A stretch of 61,678 bases of DNA. It comes from Megasphaera cerevisiae DSM 20462 (GTDB taxonomy: Bacteria; Bacillota; Negativicutes; Veillonellales; Megasphaeraceae). The position numbers were made by a program, and so were the translations under genes. Below, one piece after another: positions 31,578 through 41,290 of this stretch (its first letter is position 1; each line of letters begins with the position of its first letter). Below the pieces are notes generated by a model. That model searched no databases. It saw nothing but the letters and a program-made list of their open reading frames with translations, and was not told the DNA's origin. The stretch spans positions 1 through 61,678 of the forward strand of contig NZ_LEKT01000012.1 of the NCBI RefSeq assembly GCF_001045675.1, given 5' to 3'.

Positions 31578-33868
31578 AAGAAATCAATCGCTCAGTGATG
31601 AAAAAGGATGCAGTCAGCCTGGTGACGGGCAAGCCTGTCTATACGGAGGATATTGCTCCTGAAGATTGTTTGGTTGTGAAAGCACTGCGAAGCCCTCACG
31701 CGCACGCAATTGTTAAACGGGTTCAGACGAAAACGGCTGCCGGGGTGCCTGGAATTGTGTGTATTATTACATCGGAAGATGTGCCGCAAAAACGATTTAC
31801 CATAGCCGGGCAGACATATCCTGAGTTAAGCCCTTATGACCGGCTTATTTTGGATCCGCATATCCGATATGTCGGTGATCCCGTAGCCCTGGTTGCCGGG
31901 ACGGATGTAGCGGCTGTTGATAGGGCGCTGCGTATGATCCGCGTCGAATATGAGGTTCTGAAACCGCTGCTGGATGTTAGAGATGCCAGGGATAATACGG
32001 TTATTGTTCATTCGGAAGAAGATTGGAAATCGCTGGTCAATGTTGGCGGTGATAACAAGCGAAATATTGTGGCGCAGTCTGGAGAAGACTGGGGTGATGT
32101 AGAAGGAGAGCTGGATCGGGCCGAGATTGTTATTGACCGTACCTATCATACAAAGCAGGTTCAGCAAAGTATGATGGAAACCTTTCGTAGCTATTCCTAT
32201 CTGGATGCGTATGGAAGGCTCGTTGTTGTCAGCTCGACACAGGTGCCGTTTCATATACGCCGTATTGTAGCGACCGCATTGGATATACCTAAATCACAAG
32301 TCCGCGTCATTAAGCCGCGTATTGGCGGTGGTTTTGGCGCGAAACAGAGTGCTGTCATGGAAGTATACCCTTCTTTTATTACAAAATTAACAGGCCGACC
32401 GGCTATGATGATATACTCGAGGGAAGAATCAATGACCGTTTCCTCACCGCGCCATGAGGCCTATGTTCATATCAAATTGGGTGCAGACCGGGATGGAATG
32501 ATTCGTGTCATTTCATTGGAATCACTTTGGAATGCCGGAGCGTATGGTGATCACAGCCCGACAACAGTTACGCTTTCCGGGCATAAATCTATTCCCCTGT
32601 ACAATCAATACAAAGCATTTCGATTTAATTACGAAGCCCTGTATACGAATACTATTGCCGCAGGCGCTTATCGGGGATATGGTGCGCCGCAGGGGATTTT
32701 TGCCTTGGAATCAGCGGTCAATGAACTGGCCGCTGAATTGCATATGGATCCGGTAACGCTGCGTTTGAAAAATATTCTCCATCAGGGAGAAAAGATGCCG
32801 GCATATTTCAATGAAACCGCATTGAGCTGTCATTTGGAGCAGTGTCTTCTGCGGGTACGAGATATGATTGGCTGGGATAGAAAATATCCCCGGCAGGTAC
32901 TGTCAAATGGGCATATTCGCAGTGTTGGTCTATCCTTGGCCATGCAAGGTTCCAGCATTTCCAATGTGGATGTTGCCTCGGCTACGATCAAGGTCAATGA
33001 CGATGGCTTCTATTCCTTGTCCATTGGGGCTACAGACATGGGAACAGGATGCGATACGATTTTAGCTCAAATTGCGGCAGAGTGTTTGCAGTGTTCTGTC
33101 GATAATATTGTGACCTATGGTGTTGACACGGATATATCGCCATATGACAGCGGATCCTACGCCTCGTCGACAACATATCTGACGGGTAAGGCCGTTGAAA
33201 AAACCTGTCATACACTTATCAAACGCATGAAGGCTCGAGCTGCCGCGGCGCTGCAATGCCATCATACGGAATTGTTGGAATTTGACGGCACTACTATTAC
33301 AGATCCGGATTCAGGGCACTGTGTATCTCTGCGGGATTTAGCCAATGGGGCTATGTGTACCAATGAAATTGCGTTGGAAGCGACAGAAGCTCATTTTTCT
33401 CCAACATCGCCGCCGCCGTACATGGCTGGCGCTGCAGAAATTGAAGTCGACCCGGAGACTGGGCATATTGATCTGATTGATTTTGCTGCTGTCGTAGATT
33501 GCGGTACTGTTATCAATCCGGCTTTGGCACGGGTACAGGTCGAAGGTGGTATTGTTCAAGGAATTGGTATGGCACTGACAGAGGATGTTATTCTGGATCC
33601 CAAGGGGCGGATTCAGAACAACTCTTTTATGCAGTACCGTCTTCCCTGCCGGATGGATATGGGGACCATTCGAGTCGAATTTGCTCCCAGCTACGAACCT
33701 AATGGTCCTTTTGGTGCAAAGTCTATCGGAGAAGTTGTCATCAATACGTCAGGACCTGCTATTGCTGATGCCGTGTATAATGCCACAGGAATCCGGTTTA
33801 CAGAACTTCCCATTACTGCGGAAAAAGTGTATATGGCATTGAAGCATAAAGACTGTAAGACGCAATGA
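31574..33868 (+). CDS. Molybdenum hydroxylase large (molybdopterin-binding) subunit
   Basis: Catalytic subunit of 764 residues. The N-terminal hammerhead domain includes GKPVYTEDI and ALRSPHAHAIV. The cofactor-binding parts show RIGGGFGAKQS, AGAYRGYGAPQG with the active-site Arg context, GATDMGTGCDTILAQIAAECLQ, and the C-terminal PFGAKSIGEVVIN with the catalytic Glu. The family hydroxylates purines, nicotinate, aldehydes or similar rings with water as oxygen source. The motif GE-V instead of GE-P and the lack of purine or selenium-cofactor genes nearby leave the substrate open. ATG 31574 overlaps the [2Fe-2S] gene stop. The bidirectional terminator at 33885 follows. Confidence 0.92.
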   Translation: MKEINRSVMKKDAVSLVTGKPVYTEDIAPEDCLVVKALRSPHAHAIVKRVQTKTAAGVPGIVCIITSEDVPQKRFTIAGQTYPELSPYDRLILDPHIRYVGDPVALVAGTDVAAVDRALRMIRVEYEVLKPLLDVRDARDNTVIVHSEEDWKSLVNVGGDNKRNIVAQSGEDWGDVEGELDRAEIVIDRTYHTKQVQQSMMETFRSYSYLDAYGRLVVVSSTQVPFHIRRIVATALDIPKSQVRVIKPRIGGGFGAKQSAVMEVYPSFITKLTGRPAMMIYSREESMTVSSPRHEAYVHIKLGADRDGMIRVISLESLWNAGAYGDHSPTTVTLSGHKSIPLYNQYKAFRFNYEALYTNTIAAGAYRGYGAPQGIFALESAVNELAAELHMDPVTLRLKNILHQGEKMPAYFNETALSCHLEQCLLRVRDMIGWDRKYPRQVLSNGHIRSVGLSLAMQGSSISNVDVASATIKVNDDGFYSLSIGATDMGTGCDTILAQIAAECLQCSVDNIVTYGVDTDISPYDSGSYASSTTYLTGKAVEKTCHTLIKRMKARAAAALQCHHTELLEFDGTTITDPDSGHCVSLRDLANGAMCTNEIALEATEAHFSPTSPPPYMAGAAEIEVDPETGHIDLIDFAAVVDCGTVINPALARVQVEGGIVQGIGMALTEDVILDPKGRIQNNSFMQYRLPCRMDMGTIRVEFAPSYEPNGPFGAKSIGEVVINTSGPAIADAVYNATGIRFTELPITAEKVYMALKHKDCKTQ

Positions 33869-33884
33869 ATAAATAAGTATGCAC

Positions 33885-33925
33885 AAAAGACAGGATCGGA
33901 ACACATTGTTCCGATCCTGTCTTTT
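33885..33925. terminator. Bidirectional terminator between the hydroxylase operon and the giant activase
   Basis: AAAAGACAGGATCGGAACA (33885-33903) is perfectly complementary to TGTTCCGATCCTGTCTTTT (33907-33925) around a 3-base loop. The A-tract/T-tract ends terminate both convergent genes. Confidence 0.93.
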
Positions 33926-33945
33926 ATGTACTACACCAGACAATA

Positions 33946-36900
33946 TTATTTTTCGGCGTTTAAAGTGCTATTGATATGAACTCCCTTCAGGAAGGGAATC
34001 GTTGGTTTGGTTTCTGTGTCTGCCGTTTCACGCAATCCTTCAAATGTGGTGGTAAGCATAAGCTTGAGCCTATTGGTTTGATTGACGGAACTGGCGCTTG
34101 GATCGTAATCGATAGCGACAATGCTTGTGTTGGGAAAGGCAGCTTTCAATGTTTTGATCATGCCCTTGCCTGTTACATGATTGGGCAGGCAGGCCCAAGG
34201 CTGAAGGCATACGATGTTTTTTGCCCCCCGTTTGATCAGATCGATCATGTCACCCGTAAGGAACCAGCCTTCTCCGGCTTCATGTCCCAAAGATAAAAAT
34301 TCCTTGGCGTCATTAGCAATATCATAGATAGAGGTAATCGGATCAAAATGACGACTTTTGGCAACTGCTTCGCAGTAAGGCTTGCGATACCATTCCAGCA
34401 GCTTTACTGTTGACTTGCTGGCGAGAGCGGACATCCAGCTGCCGGACAGGTACTTATGTCGGAACTGGCTGTCTAAAAGCCCATATAGAAAAAAGTCTGC
34501 CATGCCGGATACAATAATTTCTCCGCCTTCTTCTTCAATCATACGTACAATGTGATTATTAGCAATAGGATGGAATTTAACATAAATTTCACCAACTAAG
34601 CCGATGCGGGGTTTCAGTTCTTCATTCATATCGATCCTGTCAAATTCTCTGATCAGATTTTTAATATTTTGCTTAAAGGTAGTGAAATCGGCTTTTATTA
34701 AGTCCGCCGCACACTTCGTCTGCCATTTATTGAACAAAGCTTCTGCCGTTCCCTTGATCTTTTCATAAGGCCGGGTGCGGTATAAGACCTGCTGCAAGGC
34801 ATCCCCGTAAATCATGCCCATGACGAGACGATGCCAAAAACCGAGATGAGGCTGGAAGCCAGGCTGTTTATTAAGCCCCTTATTGTTCAGGGAAATGATG
34901 GAAACATCACCCATATTGGCATCTGCCAAAGCTTTACGTATCATTCCGATATAATTGGTGGCGCGGCAGCAACCGCCGGTTTGGGAAATAATTACAGAAG
35001 TATGCTTCAGATCGTATTTTCCTGACTTTAAGGCTGTAATGATTTGACCGAGGGACATAATAGCCGGATAGCACGCATCGTTATGAATATAGGCCAATCC
35101 TGTATCAATTGCCTGCTGTCCCTGATGGGGCAGCAATTCCATGCGGAAGCCTTCATGAGCAAAGGCTGCTTTGAATAAAGGAAAATGAATTGGCGTCATT
35201 GAGGGGGCTAAAATAACATTTGTTTGCTTATCCTTCTTCGTAAATACCGATTTTTGATACGTGTATGGTTCGACTGGTTCTTCTGTCTGTATACGATGAT
35301 TCATGACAAACAGCAATGACCGGAGACGGATGCGGATAGCACCAAGATTGGAGCCTTCATCAATCTTCAAAAGTGTGTGTATTTTATGGCCGCTGGCAAG
35401 AATTTCCTGTACCTGGTCGGCGACAATGGCGTCAAGGCCACAACCGAAGGAATTTAATTCTACTAATTCTAGATTTGAGTGCTGAACAATATATTGCGCT
35501 GCCCGGTATAAGCGGGAATGATAAGACCATTGGTCTACTACCCGCAGCTCGCCTGAAAACTGCCCCAGAGGAGCTACGCCGTCTTCTGTAAGAACCGCCA
35601 AGCCAAGGCTGTTGATGAGTTCGGGAATGCCATGGTTGATTTCAGGATCAACATGATACGGACGACCGCAAAGAACAATGGCTCGTTCCCCCGTTTTTTG
35701 CAAGCGTTCCAAAATTGTTTTTGTCAGATCATACACTTTTTGTTTATAGTTTATTTCTTCATCCCATGCTGCCAATGCAGCTTTTTTTATTGCCTTTTTA
35801 TCAAGGCCCCATATGCGCAGCTCTTCCTGCAGTCGGGGAATCAGTTTTTCCTTATCATGAAGTGGCAGGAATGGGAACAGGTACAGCGTGTTTGTATCTG
35901 AAAGATGTTCGGCCATATTATTGCGGATCACTTCGGGATAGCTCATTACCATAGGGCAGTTAAAGGTATTATCTTTACTGCCTTCACTGGGACCATTTTG
36001 AATGCAGGGATAGAAAATACGATCCACTTTCTTTTCCAGCAGATTTTCAATATGCCCATGAACCAGTTTGGCTGGATAGCAGGCCGAGTCAGATGGCACT
36101 GTATCCATCGCTTTTTCAAAAAGTTTTTTGGAGGAAGGGTCTGAAAGAACAACGGTATATCCTAAGGATGTGAAAAAAGTAAACCAAAATGGGTAATCCT
36201 CATATAAATTTAAAACCCGAGGAATCCCGATTGTGCCGCGAGGAGCATTGACTACTGGTTTATAGTGATTAAACAAAAGGTTATATTTGATTTTGTACAT
36301 ATTAGGCAAGGCTTTTTTTCTCAGTTCCGAAGAACCAGCAGCACCCCGTTCACAGCGGTTGCCGGTAATAAAGGAACGGCCATCGTTAAATGTATTGACT
36401 GTCAGCAGGCAATTATTGGTGCAATGGCCGCAGTGACGTATTGAGGTGTGGACATAAAGTTTGGACAATTCCTCTTTCGTAAGCAGCGTTGATGGACTGT
36501 GATCGGCATGGTATGCGCTGCGGCATATCAGTCCCATGCCAAAGGCGCCCATTAGTCCGGCAATGGCTGGCCGAATAACCTGCCGGCCCAACAATTTTTC
36601 AAAAGCGCGGAGTACCGCGTCGTTGTAAAAGGTACCGCCCTGAACGACGATATACTGTCCGAGCTTGGAAGGATCTTTTACCTTAATGACCTTGTATAGC
36701 GCATTTTTGATGACGGAGTAAGAAAGGCCGGCAGAAATATCTGCTAACGTGGCACCTTCTTTTTGGGCCTGCTTGACCTTGGAATTCATAAAAACCGTGC
36801 AGCGTGAACCCAAATCGATAGGACTTTTAGCCAAGAGTGCAGCATGAGCAAATTCTTCAATAGATAAATTCAACGATTTGGCAAAGGTATCCAAAAAAGA

Positions 36901-38250
36901 ACCGCATCCGGAAGAGCATGCTTCATTTAATAAAATATCTTCGATATGGCCATCTTTCAGACGGCTGCACTTCATATCCTGACCGCCGATATCAAGAATA
37001 AAATCGACATCTGGGCAAAAATGGGCAGCGGCCTGATAATGCGCGATCGTTTCAACTTCGCCCAGATCCAAATGAAAGGCATCCTTCAGTAACGCTTCAC
37101 CGTAGCCGGTAATGCCGGCCCGGGCGATAAAAGCGCCGGGTGGCAGTAAACTGTATATTTCAGATATAATCTTTTTGGCTGCCGTAAGCGGACTGCCTTC
37201 ATTATTTTGATAGTGAGAATAAAGAATTTTGTTGTCTTCACTCAAAAGGACTGTTTTAATCGTCGTTGAGCCGGCATCCAGTCCCAGATAGCATGGGCCC
37301 TGATACATATGAAGATTAGCTTTGGGAACGGTATGCTTATTATGACGAGTTCTGAATTCTTTCAATTCGTCCTGGTTGTAAAACAGTGGTTCAATGCGGT
37401 CGGATGTTGCCAAGGAAGCTTCATCAACGTTTTTTAACTGTCCCATAAGATTCATGAAAGAAACAGGTGTTTCTGAAAAACTACCAAGAGCAGCCCCAAC
37501 AGCTACGTACACCTGGGCATTTTCCGGAGCGATGACTTGCTCATCAGATAAATGCAAGGTTTTAGCAAACTGACGGCGCAACTGAGGCAGATAAGTGAGC
37601 GGACCACCAAGAAAGCAAACCGTTCCCTTGATCGGACGGCCGCAGGCCAGTCCTGTGATGGTTTGAAATACAATAGACTGAAAAACCGAAGCGGCAACAT
37701 TTTCCTTGCTGGCGCCTTCATTCAGAAGCGCCTGGATATCTGTTTTTGCAAAAACGCCGCAGCGCGCTGCAATGGGATATAGTGTATCTGATTTTTCCGC
37801 CAGTGTGTTGAGCCCACTGGCATCTGTATAGAGCAAAGTTGACATCTGGTCAATAAAGGCTCCCGTACCGCCGGCGCAATTACCGTTCATACGGTGCTCA
37901 TTACCGCCTGTCAGATAGGTTATTTTGGCATCTTCCCCACCTAGTTCAATGATGACATCAGACTGAGGATAATATGTACGAACTGCCTTTGTACCGGCAA
38001 TGACTTCCTGTACGAAGGCAACACCCAGATAATCAGCCAGTGCGATGCCGCCGGAGCCAGTAATTGCGATCGTGATTTGTTGATCTCCAAAGACTTCATA
38101 GGCGTTTTGGAGCAGGTCCCATACTTTTTGGCGTATATCCGTATAGTGACGGACATAGCATGCATGCAGGCATTGTTTTGCGTCATTGAGTACGGCAATT
38201 TTTACTGTTGTGGAACCAATGTCGATACCTATATGTAATACATTTTTCAT
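33946..38250 (-). CDS. Giant acyl-CoA dehydratase activase (double BadF/HgdC ATPase with DUF2229 and HgdB-like domains)
   Basis: About 1434 residues. Two ASKHA ATPase modules come first. Module 1 starts GIDIGSTTVKIAVLN, with GGEDAKITYL and NGNCAGGTGAF (cluster Cys). Module 2 starts about residue 315 with GLDAGSTTIKTVLLSED, then DIGGQDMKCSRL and NEACSSGCGSF. Each Cys-rich loop can hold half of the bridging [4Fe-4S] cluster seen in HgdC dimers, so this chain could form the dimer internally. Next comes DUF2229 (GIPRVLNLYEDYPFWFTFF) and a C-terminal HgdB-like region. Small homologues use ATP to drive an electron into 2-hydroxyacyl-CoA or benzoyl-CoA-type enzymes; the client of this large fused form is unknown. 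ATG at 38250 has AAGGTGA before it. Confidence 0.9.
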   Translation of the reverse strand: MKNVLHIGIDIGSTTVKIAVLNDAKQCLHACYVRHYTDIRQKVWDLLQNAYEVFGDQQITIAITGSGGIALADYLGVAFVQEVIAGTKAVRTYYPQSDVIIELGGEDAKITYLTGGNEHRMNGNCAGGTGAFIDQMSTLLYTDASGLNTLAEKSDTLYPIAARCGVFAKTDIQALLNEGASKENVAASVFQSIVFQTITGLACGRPIKGTVCFLGGPLTYLPQLRRQFAKTLHLSDEQVIAPENAQVYVAVGAALGSFSETPVSFMNLMGQLKNVDEASLATSDRIEPLFYNQDELKEFRTRHNKHTVPKANLHMYQGPCYLGLDAGSTTIKTVLLSEDNKILYSHYQNNEGSPLTAAKKIISEIYSLLPPGAFIARAGITGYGEALLKDAFHLDLGEVETIAHYQAAAHFCPDVDFILDIGGQDMKCSRLKDGHIEDILLNEACSSGCGSFLDTFAKSLNLSIEEFAHAALLAKSPIDLGSRCTVFMNSKVKQAQKEGATLADISAGLSYSVIKNALYKVIKVKDPSKLGQYIVVQGGTFYNDAVLRAFEKLLGRQVIRPAIAGLMGAFGMGLICRSAYHADHSPSTLLTKEELSKLYVHTSIRHCGHCTNNCLLTVNTFNDGRSFITGNRCERGAAGSSELRKKALPNMYKIKYNLLFNHYKPVVNAPRGTIGIPRVLNLYEDYPFWFTFFTSLGYTVVLSDPSSKKLFEKAMDTVPSDSACYPAKLVHGHIENLLEKKVDRIFYPCIQNGPSEGSKDNTFNCPMVMSYPEVIRNNMAEHLSDTNTLYLFPFLPLHDKEKLIPRLQEELRIWGLDKKAIKKAALAAWDEEINYKQKVYDLTKTILERLQKTGERAIVLCGRPYHVDPEINHGIPELINSLGLAVLTEDGVAPLGQFSGELRVVDQWSYHSRLYRAAQYIVQHSNLELVELNSFGCGLDAIVADQVQEILASGHKIHTLLKIDEGSNLGAIRIRLRSLLFVMNHRIQTEEPVEPYTYQKSVFTKKDKQTNVILAPSMTPIHFPLFKAAFAHEGFRMELLPHQGQQAIDTGLAYIHNDACYPAIMSLGQIITALKSGKYDLKHTSVIISQTGGCCRATNYIGMIRKALADANMGDVSIISLNNKGLNKQPGFQPHLGFWHRLVMGMIYGDALQQVLYRTRPYEKIKGTAEALFNKWQTKCAADLIKADFTTFKQNIKNLIREFDRIDMNEELKPRIGLVGEIYVKFHPIANNHIVRMIEEEGGEIIVSGMADFFLYGLLDSQFRHKYLSGSWMSALASKSTVKLLEWYRKPYCEAVAKSRHFDPITSIYDIANDAKEFLSLGHEAGEGWFLTGDMIDLIKRGAKNIVCLQPWACLPNHVTGKGMIKTLKAAFPNTSIVAIDYDPSASSVNQTNRLKLMLTTTFEGLRETADTETKPTIPFLKGVHINSTLNAEK

Positions 38251-38433
38251 GTGTGTCACCTTATCGGCTGTATAGCCGATCTTTCCTAAATAATTATGTA
38301 TAAGTAAAATACCGCTAATGTATATTGCAATATTTTATAATATTCTATACTATATTTTACCATAACCGGACAAAACTGTAAGGTGCTTATTGGGAGAAAT
38401 TATATAAAAATCTATATTACCATGGAAAAAGAA

Positions 38434-38462
38434 TTGTTTGCACTTGTATCTATTTTTAAAAT
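38434..38462 (+). promoter_or_regulatory. Promoter of speE
   Basis: TTGTTT (38434-38439), a 17-base spacer and TAAAAT (38457-38462) lie 48 bases before the ATG. Confidence 0.5.
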
Positions 38463-38510
38463 AAAAAAATTGTGTTAGAATAAAGTAAAACAATAGTACA
38501 GGAGGCAGCC

Positions 38511-39359
38511 ATGAAAGAATTTGTAACAGAACATCAGTCACCGTATTTAGATTTGACAACGGAAGTATCGGATATATTGTACAAGGGTAACTCAGAATAC
38601 CAAGATATTATTGTAGCAGAATCAAGGGAATTCGGACGGATGCTCGTTTTAGACGGGGTATTTCAAACATCTGTTAAGGATGAATTTATATATCATGAAA
38701 GTATTGCGCATATTCCCTTGTTTTTACATCCTAGTCCGAAAAATGTTCTTATTATCGGCGGCGGAGATGGCGGTGCGGCCCGGGAAGCCGTGCGTCATCC
38801 GGAAGTGGAACAAGTGACGATGGTTGATATTGACGGGAAGGTTATCGAGCTCTCCAAACGTTACTTTCCGTCTATTGCCAAGGCTATGCTGGAAGGAAAC
38901 CCCAAGCTTACTGTAAGAGTGGGGGATGGTATCGGATTCATGAAGGAGGCCGCCGATTTTTATGATGTGATTATTGTCGACTGTTCTGATCCCGTTGGAC
39001 CTGGGGAAGGATTATTTACGTATGATTTTTATAAAAGCACTTATAAAGCGCTGAAGAAAGATGGTCTGTTTGTCCAGCAGACAGAGTCTCCCTTTATGCA
39101 TCAGCCGCTGATTCAAAATATTTGGGCTTCTGTGTCTGATATTTTTCCCATTACACGTCTGTATACCTCATTTATCCCTTTATATCCCAGTGGGATGCAC
39201 TGCTTTACTATGGGTTCGAAACAATATGATCCGTTGCAATGGACTCCCAACAGAAATCGGATATTCCCGACGCGATATTATAATGAAGGTATCCAGCGCA
39301 GTGCCTTTGTTTTGCCGAATTTTGTCAAGGATTTGCTGTATGGAGAAAAAGAACGGTAG
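38511..39359 (+). CDS. speE: Spermidine synthase
   Basis: Polyamine aminopropyltransferase of 282 residues. It moves an aminopropyl group from decarboxylated S-adenosylmethionine to putrescine. The N-terminal beta domain includes SDILYKGNSEYQDIIVAES and LVLDGVFQTSVKDEFIYHE. The Rossmann core has LIIGGGDGGAAREAVRHPEV (about 78-97), VTMVDIDGKVIELSKRYFP and the catalytic IIVDCSDPVGPGEGLFTYDFY. An AGGAGGCAGCC site precedes ATG 38511. No adjacent speD is seen. Confidence 0.96.
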   Translation: MKEFVTEHQSPYLDLTTEVSDILYKGNSEYQDIIVAESREFGRMLVLDGVFQTSVKDEFIYHESIAHIPLFLHPSPKNVLIIGGGDGGAAREAVRHPEVEQVTMVDIDGKVIELSKRYFPSIAKAMLEGNPKLTVRVGDGIGFMKEAADFYDVIIVDCSDPVGPGEGLFTYDFYKSTYKALKKDGLFVQQTESPFMHQPLIQNIWASVSDIFPITRLYTSFIPLYPSGMHCFTMGSKQYDPLQWTPNRNRIFPTRYYNEGIQRSAFVLPNFVKDLLYGEKER

Positions 39360-39473
39360 TATATACTGTAAAAATATTTAAATGCTCTATTGACAGAGAA
39401 TTTGAATGATGATAGAATAGTCTACGTTACCGGCTCTTCAAGAAGTAGTGTGCCTTGGTAACGCAGATACTAT

Positions 39474-39550
39474 GGCGGGTATGGTGAAGTGGTCAACACG
39501 GCGGATTGTGGCTCCGTTACGCTAGGGTTCGAGTCCCTATACTCGCCCCA
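39474..39550 (+). tRNA. tRNA-His (anticodon GUG)
   Basis: The extra G-1 (39474) characteristic of tRNA-His faces discriminator C (39547). The acceptor GCGGGTA (39475-39481) pairs with TACTCGC (39540-39546), and CCA is encoded. The anticodon loop is TTGTGGC with GTG. Confidence 0.95.
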
Positions 39551-39552
39551 AT

Positions 39553-39627
39553 AGGGGTATAGCCAAGTGGTAAGGCACCGGACTTTGACTCCGCTATGCG
39601 CTGGTTCGAATCCAGCTACCCCTGCCA
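39553..39627 (+). tRNA. tRNA-Gln (anticodon UUG)
   Basis: Acceptor AGGGGTA (39553-39559) pairs with TACCCCT (39617-39623), followed by G and encoded CCA. The anticodon loop CTTTGAC has TTG. It starts two bases after tRNA-His. Confidence 0.95.
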
Positions 39628-39632
39628 GCCAT

Positions 39633-39708
39633 GATCCACTAGCTCAGTTGGCAGAGCACCTGACTTTTAATCAGGGTGTCCCGAGTTCGAATCTCGGGTG
39701 GATCACCA
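39633..39708 (+). tRNA. tRNA-Lys (anticodon UUU)
   Basis: Acceptor GATCCAC (39633-39639) pairs with GTGGATC (39698-39704), then A and encoded CCA. The anticodon loop CTTTTAA has TTT. It is the last member of a His-Gln-Lys cluster transcribed together. Confidence 0.96.
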
Positions 39709-39715
39709 TATAAGA

Positions 39716-39741
39716 AGCTATCCAAACGGATGGCTTTTTTG
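39716..39741 (+). terminator. Terminator of the tRNA cluster
   Basis: AGCTATCC (39716-39723) pairs with GGATGGCT (39728-39735) with one G-U pair, followed by six T. Confidence 0.85.
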
Positions 39742-39762
39742 TTTTTTATTGAAATTTATTAT

Positions 39763-39807
39763 AGTATAGATCAAAGGACCCGTCAAACGGGTCCTTTGAT
39801 CTATACT
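39763..39807. repeat. Perfect 21-bp inverted repeat
   Basis: AGTATAGATCAAAGGACCCGT (39763-39783) and its exact reverse complement (39787-39807) surround a 3-base loop. There is no T run on either side of it. It lies 3' of the minus-strand antiporter gene and after the tRNA terminator, so it is probably the transcript end or an mRNA 3'-stabilising hairpin of the antiporter. Confidence 0.8.
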
Positions 39808-39844
39808 TGATTTTAAGATATGCCCTTGTAAATGCAGTACGGGA

Positions 39845-41290
39845 TTACCAAAAAAATAGAATCATATCAAGAATAAAAGTTGGAATCAGAATTGCGCAGG
39901 ACCATCCCATATATCCAAAGAAACTCGGCATTTTAATTTTGTTTTCTTCTGCAATGGATTTGACCATAAAATTTGGTGCATTGCCTATGTACGTATTGGC
40001 ACCCATAAATACAGCACCAGCTGAAATAGCTTCCAGCATAATTTGAGATACTGTGCCGACAGAAGTAGCGATACCTTGTGCAGTCCCCAGGGCGCCGGCT
40101 GTTTGCAAAAATACAAGATAAGTTGGCGTATTATCTAAGAAAGATGATAAAATACCAGTGGCCCAGAACATTTGCCAGGGATGATCGATTCCCAATTCGG
40201 CACCATGAGTTTTAAGAATGATCAGAGCGGGGATCATAGTAATGAAAATGCCGATAAAAAGCTTGGCTACCTCGGCAATTGGGGCAAACGTAAATTCATT
40301 GAGCTCACGAGTCGATTTTGAGGTCGTCTTCAATGACAAATAAGCAGCTGTCAGGATAAGAATAATTTCGACCATTGTCGCGTATGGGAATACGATTTCG
40401 TCATAAATAGGAATGCCAGCGTTATTGGCAAAGAAAGAGAATGTTTTCGGCAGCATGCCGTTAGCTATGACACCCATAATAATTAGGGCAATGAAAATAA
40501 TATTGTGGACTCCTTCGATGCGGATAGGCTCTTTTTCAGAATGTTCCTGCCCATCGTGGGGAGTGCGCCCTTCTGCTAGTTCCTTTTTATAAAAGTAACG
40601 GTCAATCAGGATAAACAACAAGAATAAAATAATCATGTTCACCAGAAGAATTGGAAACAGGTGGAAGGTCCAGGTAAACGGAACACCTCGTTGAAAACCC
40701 ATAAATAGGGGAGGATCACCTAGCGGGGTCAGACAGCCGCCAATGTTGGCAACCAAAAAAATAAAAAATACAATGACGTGGACCTTATGCTTTCGCCAGG
40801 AATTGGCTCGGATGACGGGCCGGATCATAAGCATAGCGGCACCTGTCGTTCCAATCCAACTGGCCAGAAGCGTGCCGATAAGGAGCAAAATCGCATTGAC
40901 TTTGGTCGTGCCGATCAGTGTGCCTTTTAACACGATACCACCGGCTACGATGAAAAGACCCAAAAGAAGGACAATGAAGGGAATATAATCCATTAATACC
41001 GATTCGAGCAGTCTGAATAATGCTTCAGATAAACCGTAAATTGCGGCAAAGGGAATGATAAAAATAAGGGACCAGGTCAAGGCGACGCCCAGCATGTTTT
41101 TTTCCCACCAGTGAGGCTTGATAAGAGGGAGAACCGCAATAGAAAGGAGCATGCCCACAAACGGAATTATACTCCATACTGGTAATGCAGCACCGATTAA
41201 TTCATGTGTGGCATCATTTGCGAAAATGATGGGGGTACTCATCAATAGAAAGAGTAATGTGCTGAAGACAGGTTTGAAAATTTTTTTCAT
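39845..41290 (-). CDS. NhaD/CitMHS-type transporter, probable Na+/H+ antiporter
   Basis: Integral membrane protein of 481 residues with a signal-like N-terminus and about 12 hydrophobic segments. Ion-transporter-superfamily motifs are visible: WIGTTGAAMLMIRPVIRAN (about 147-165), FLVANIGGCLTPLGDPPLFMGFQRGVPF (about 177-204) and, in the second half, SSFLDNTPTYLVFLQTAGALG, whose DNTPT motif is the ion-binding signature of the NhaD side of the family. It could exchange Na+ for H+, which suits an organism with an Rnf pump; carboxylate transport is the alternative. GAGAGGTGGT lies before the ATG. Confidence 0.85.
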   Translation of the reverse strand: MKKIFKPVFSTLLFLLMSTPIIFANDATHELIGAALPVWSIIPFVGMLLSIAVLPLIKPHWWEKNMLGVALTWSLIFIIPFAAIYGLSEALFRLLESVLMDYIPFIVLLLGLFIVAGGIVLKGTLIGTTKVNAILLLIGTLLASWIGTTGAAMLMIRPVIRANSWRKHKVHVIVFFIFLVANIGGCLTPLGDPPLFMGFQRGVPFTWTFHLFPILLVNMIILFLLFILIDRYFYKKELAEGRTPHDGQEHSEKEPIRIEGVHNIIFIALIIMGVIANGMLPKTFSFFANNAGIPIYDEIVFPYATMVEIILILTAAYLSLKTTSKSTRELNEFTFAPIAEVAKLFIGIFITMIPALIILKTHGAELGIDHPWQMFWATGILSSFLDNTPTYLVFLQTAGALGTAQGIATSVGTVSQIMLEAISAGAVFMGANTYIGNAPNFMVKSIAEENKIKMPSFFGYMGWSCAILIPTFILDMILFFW

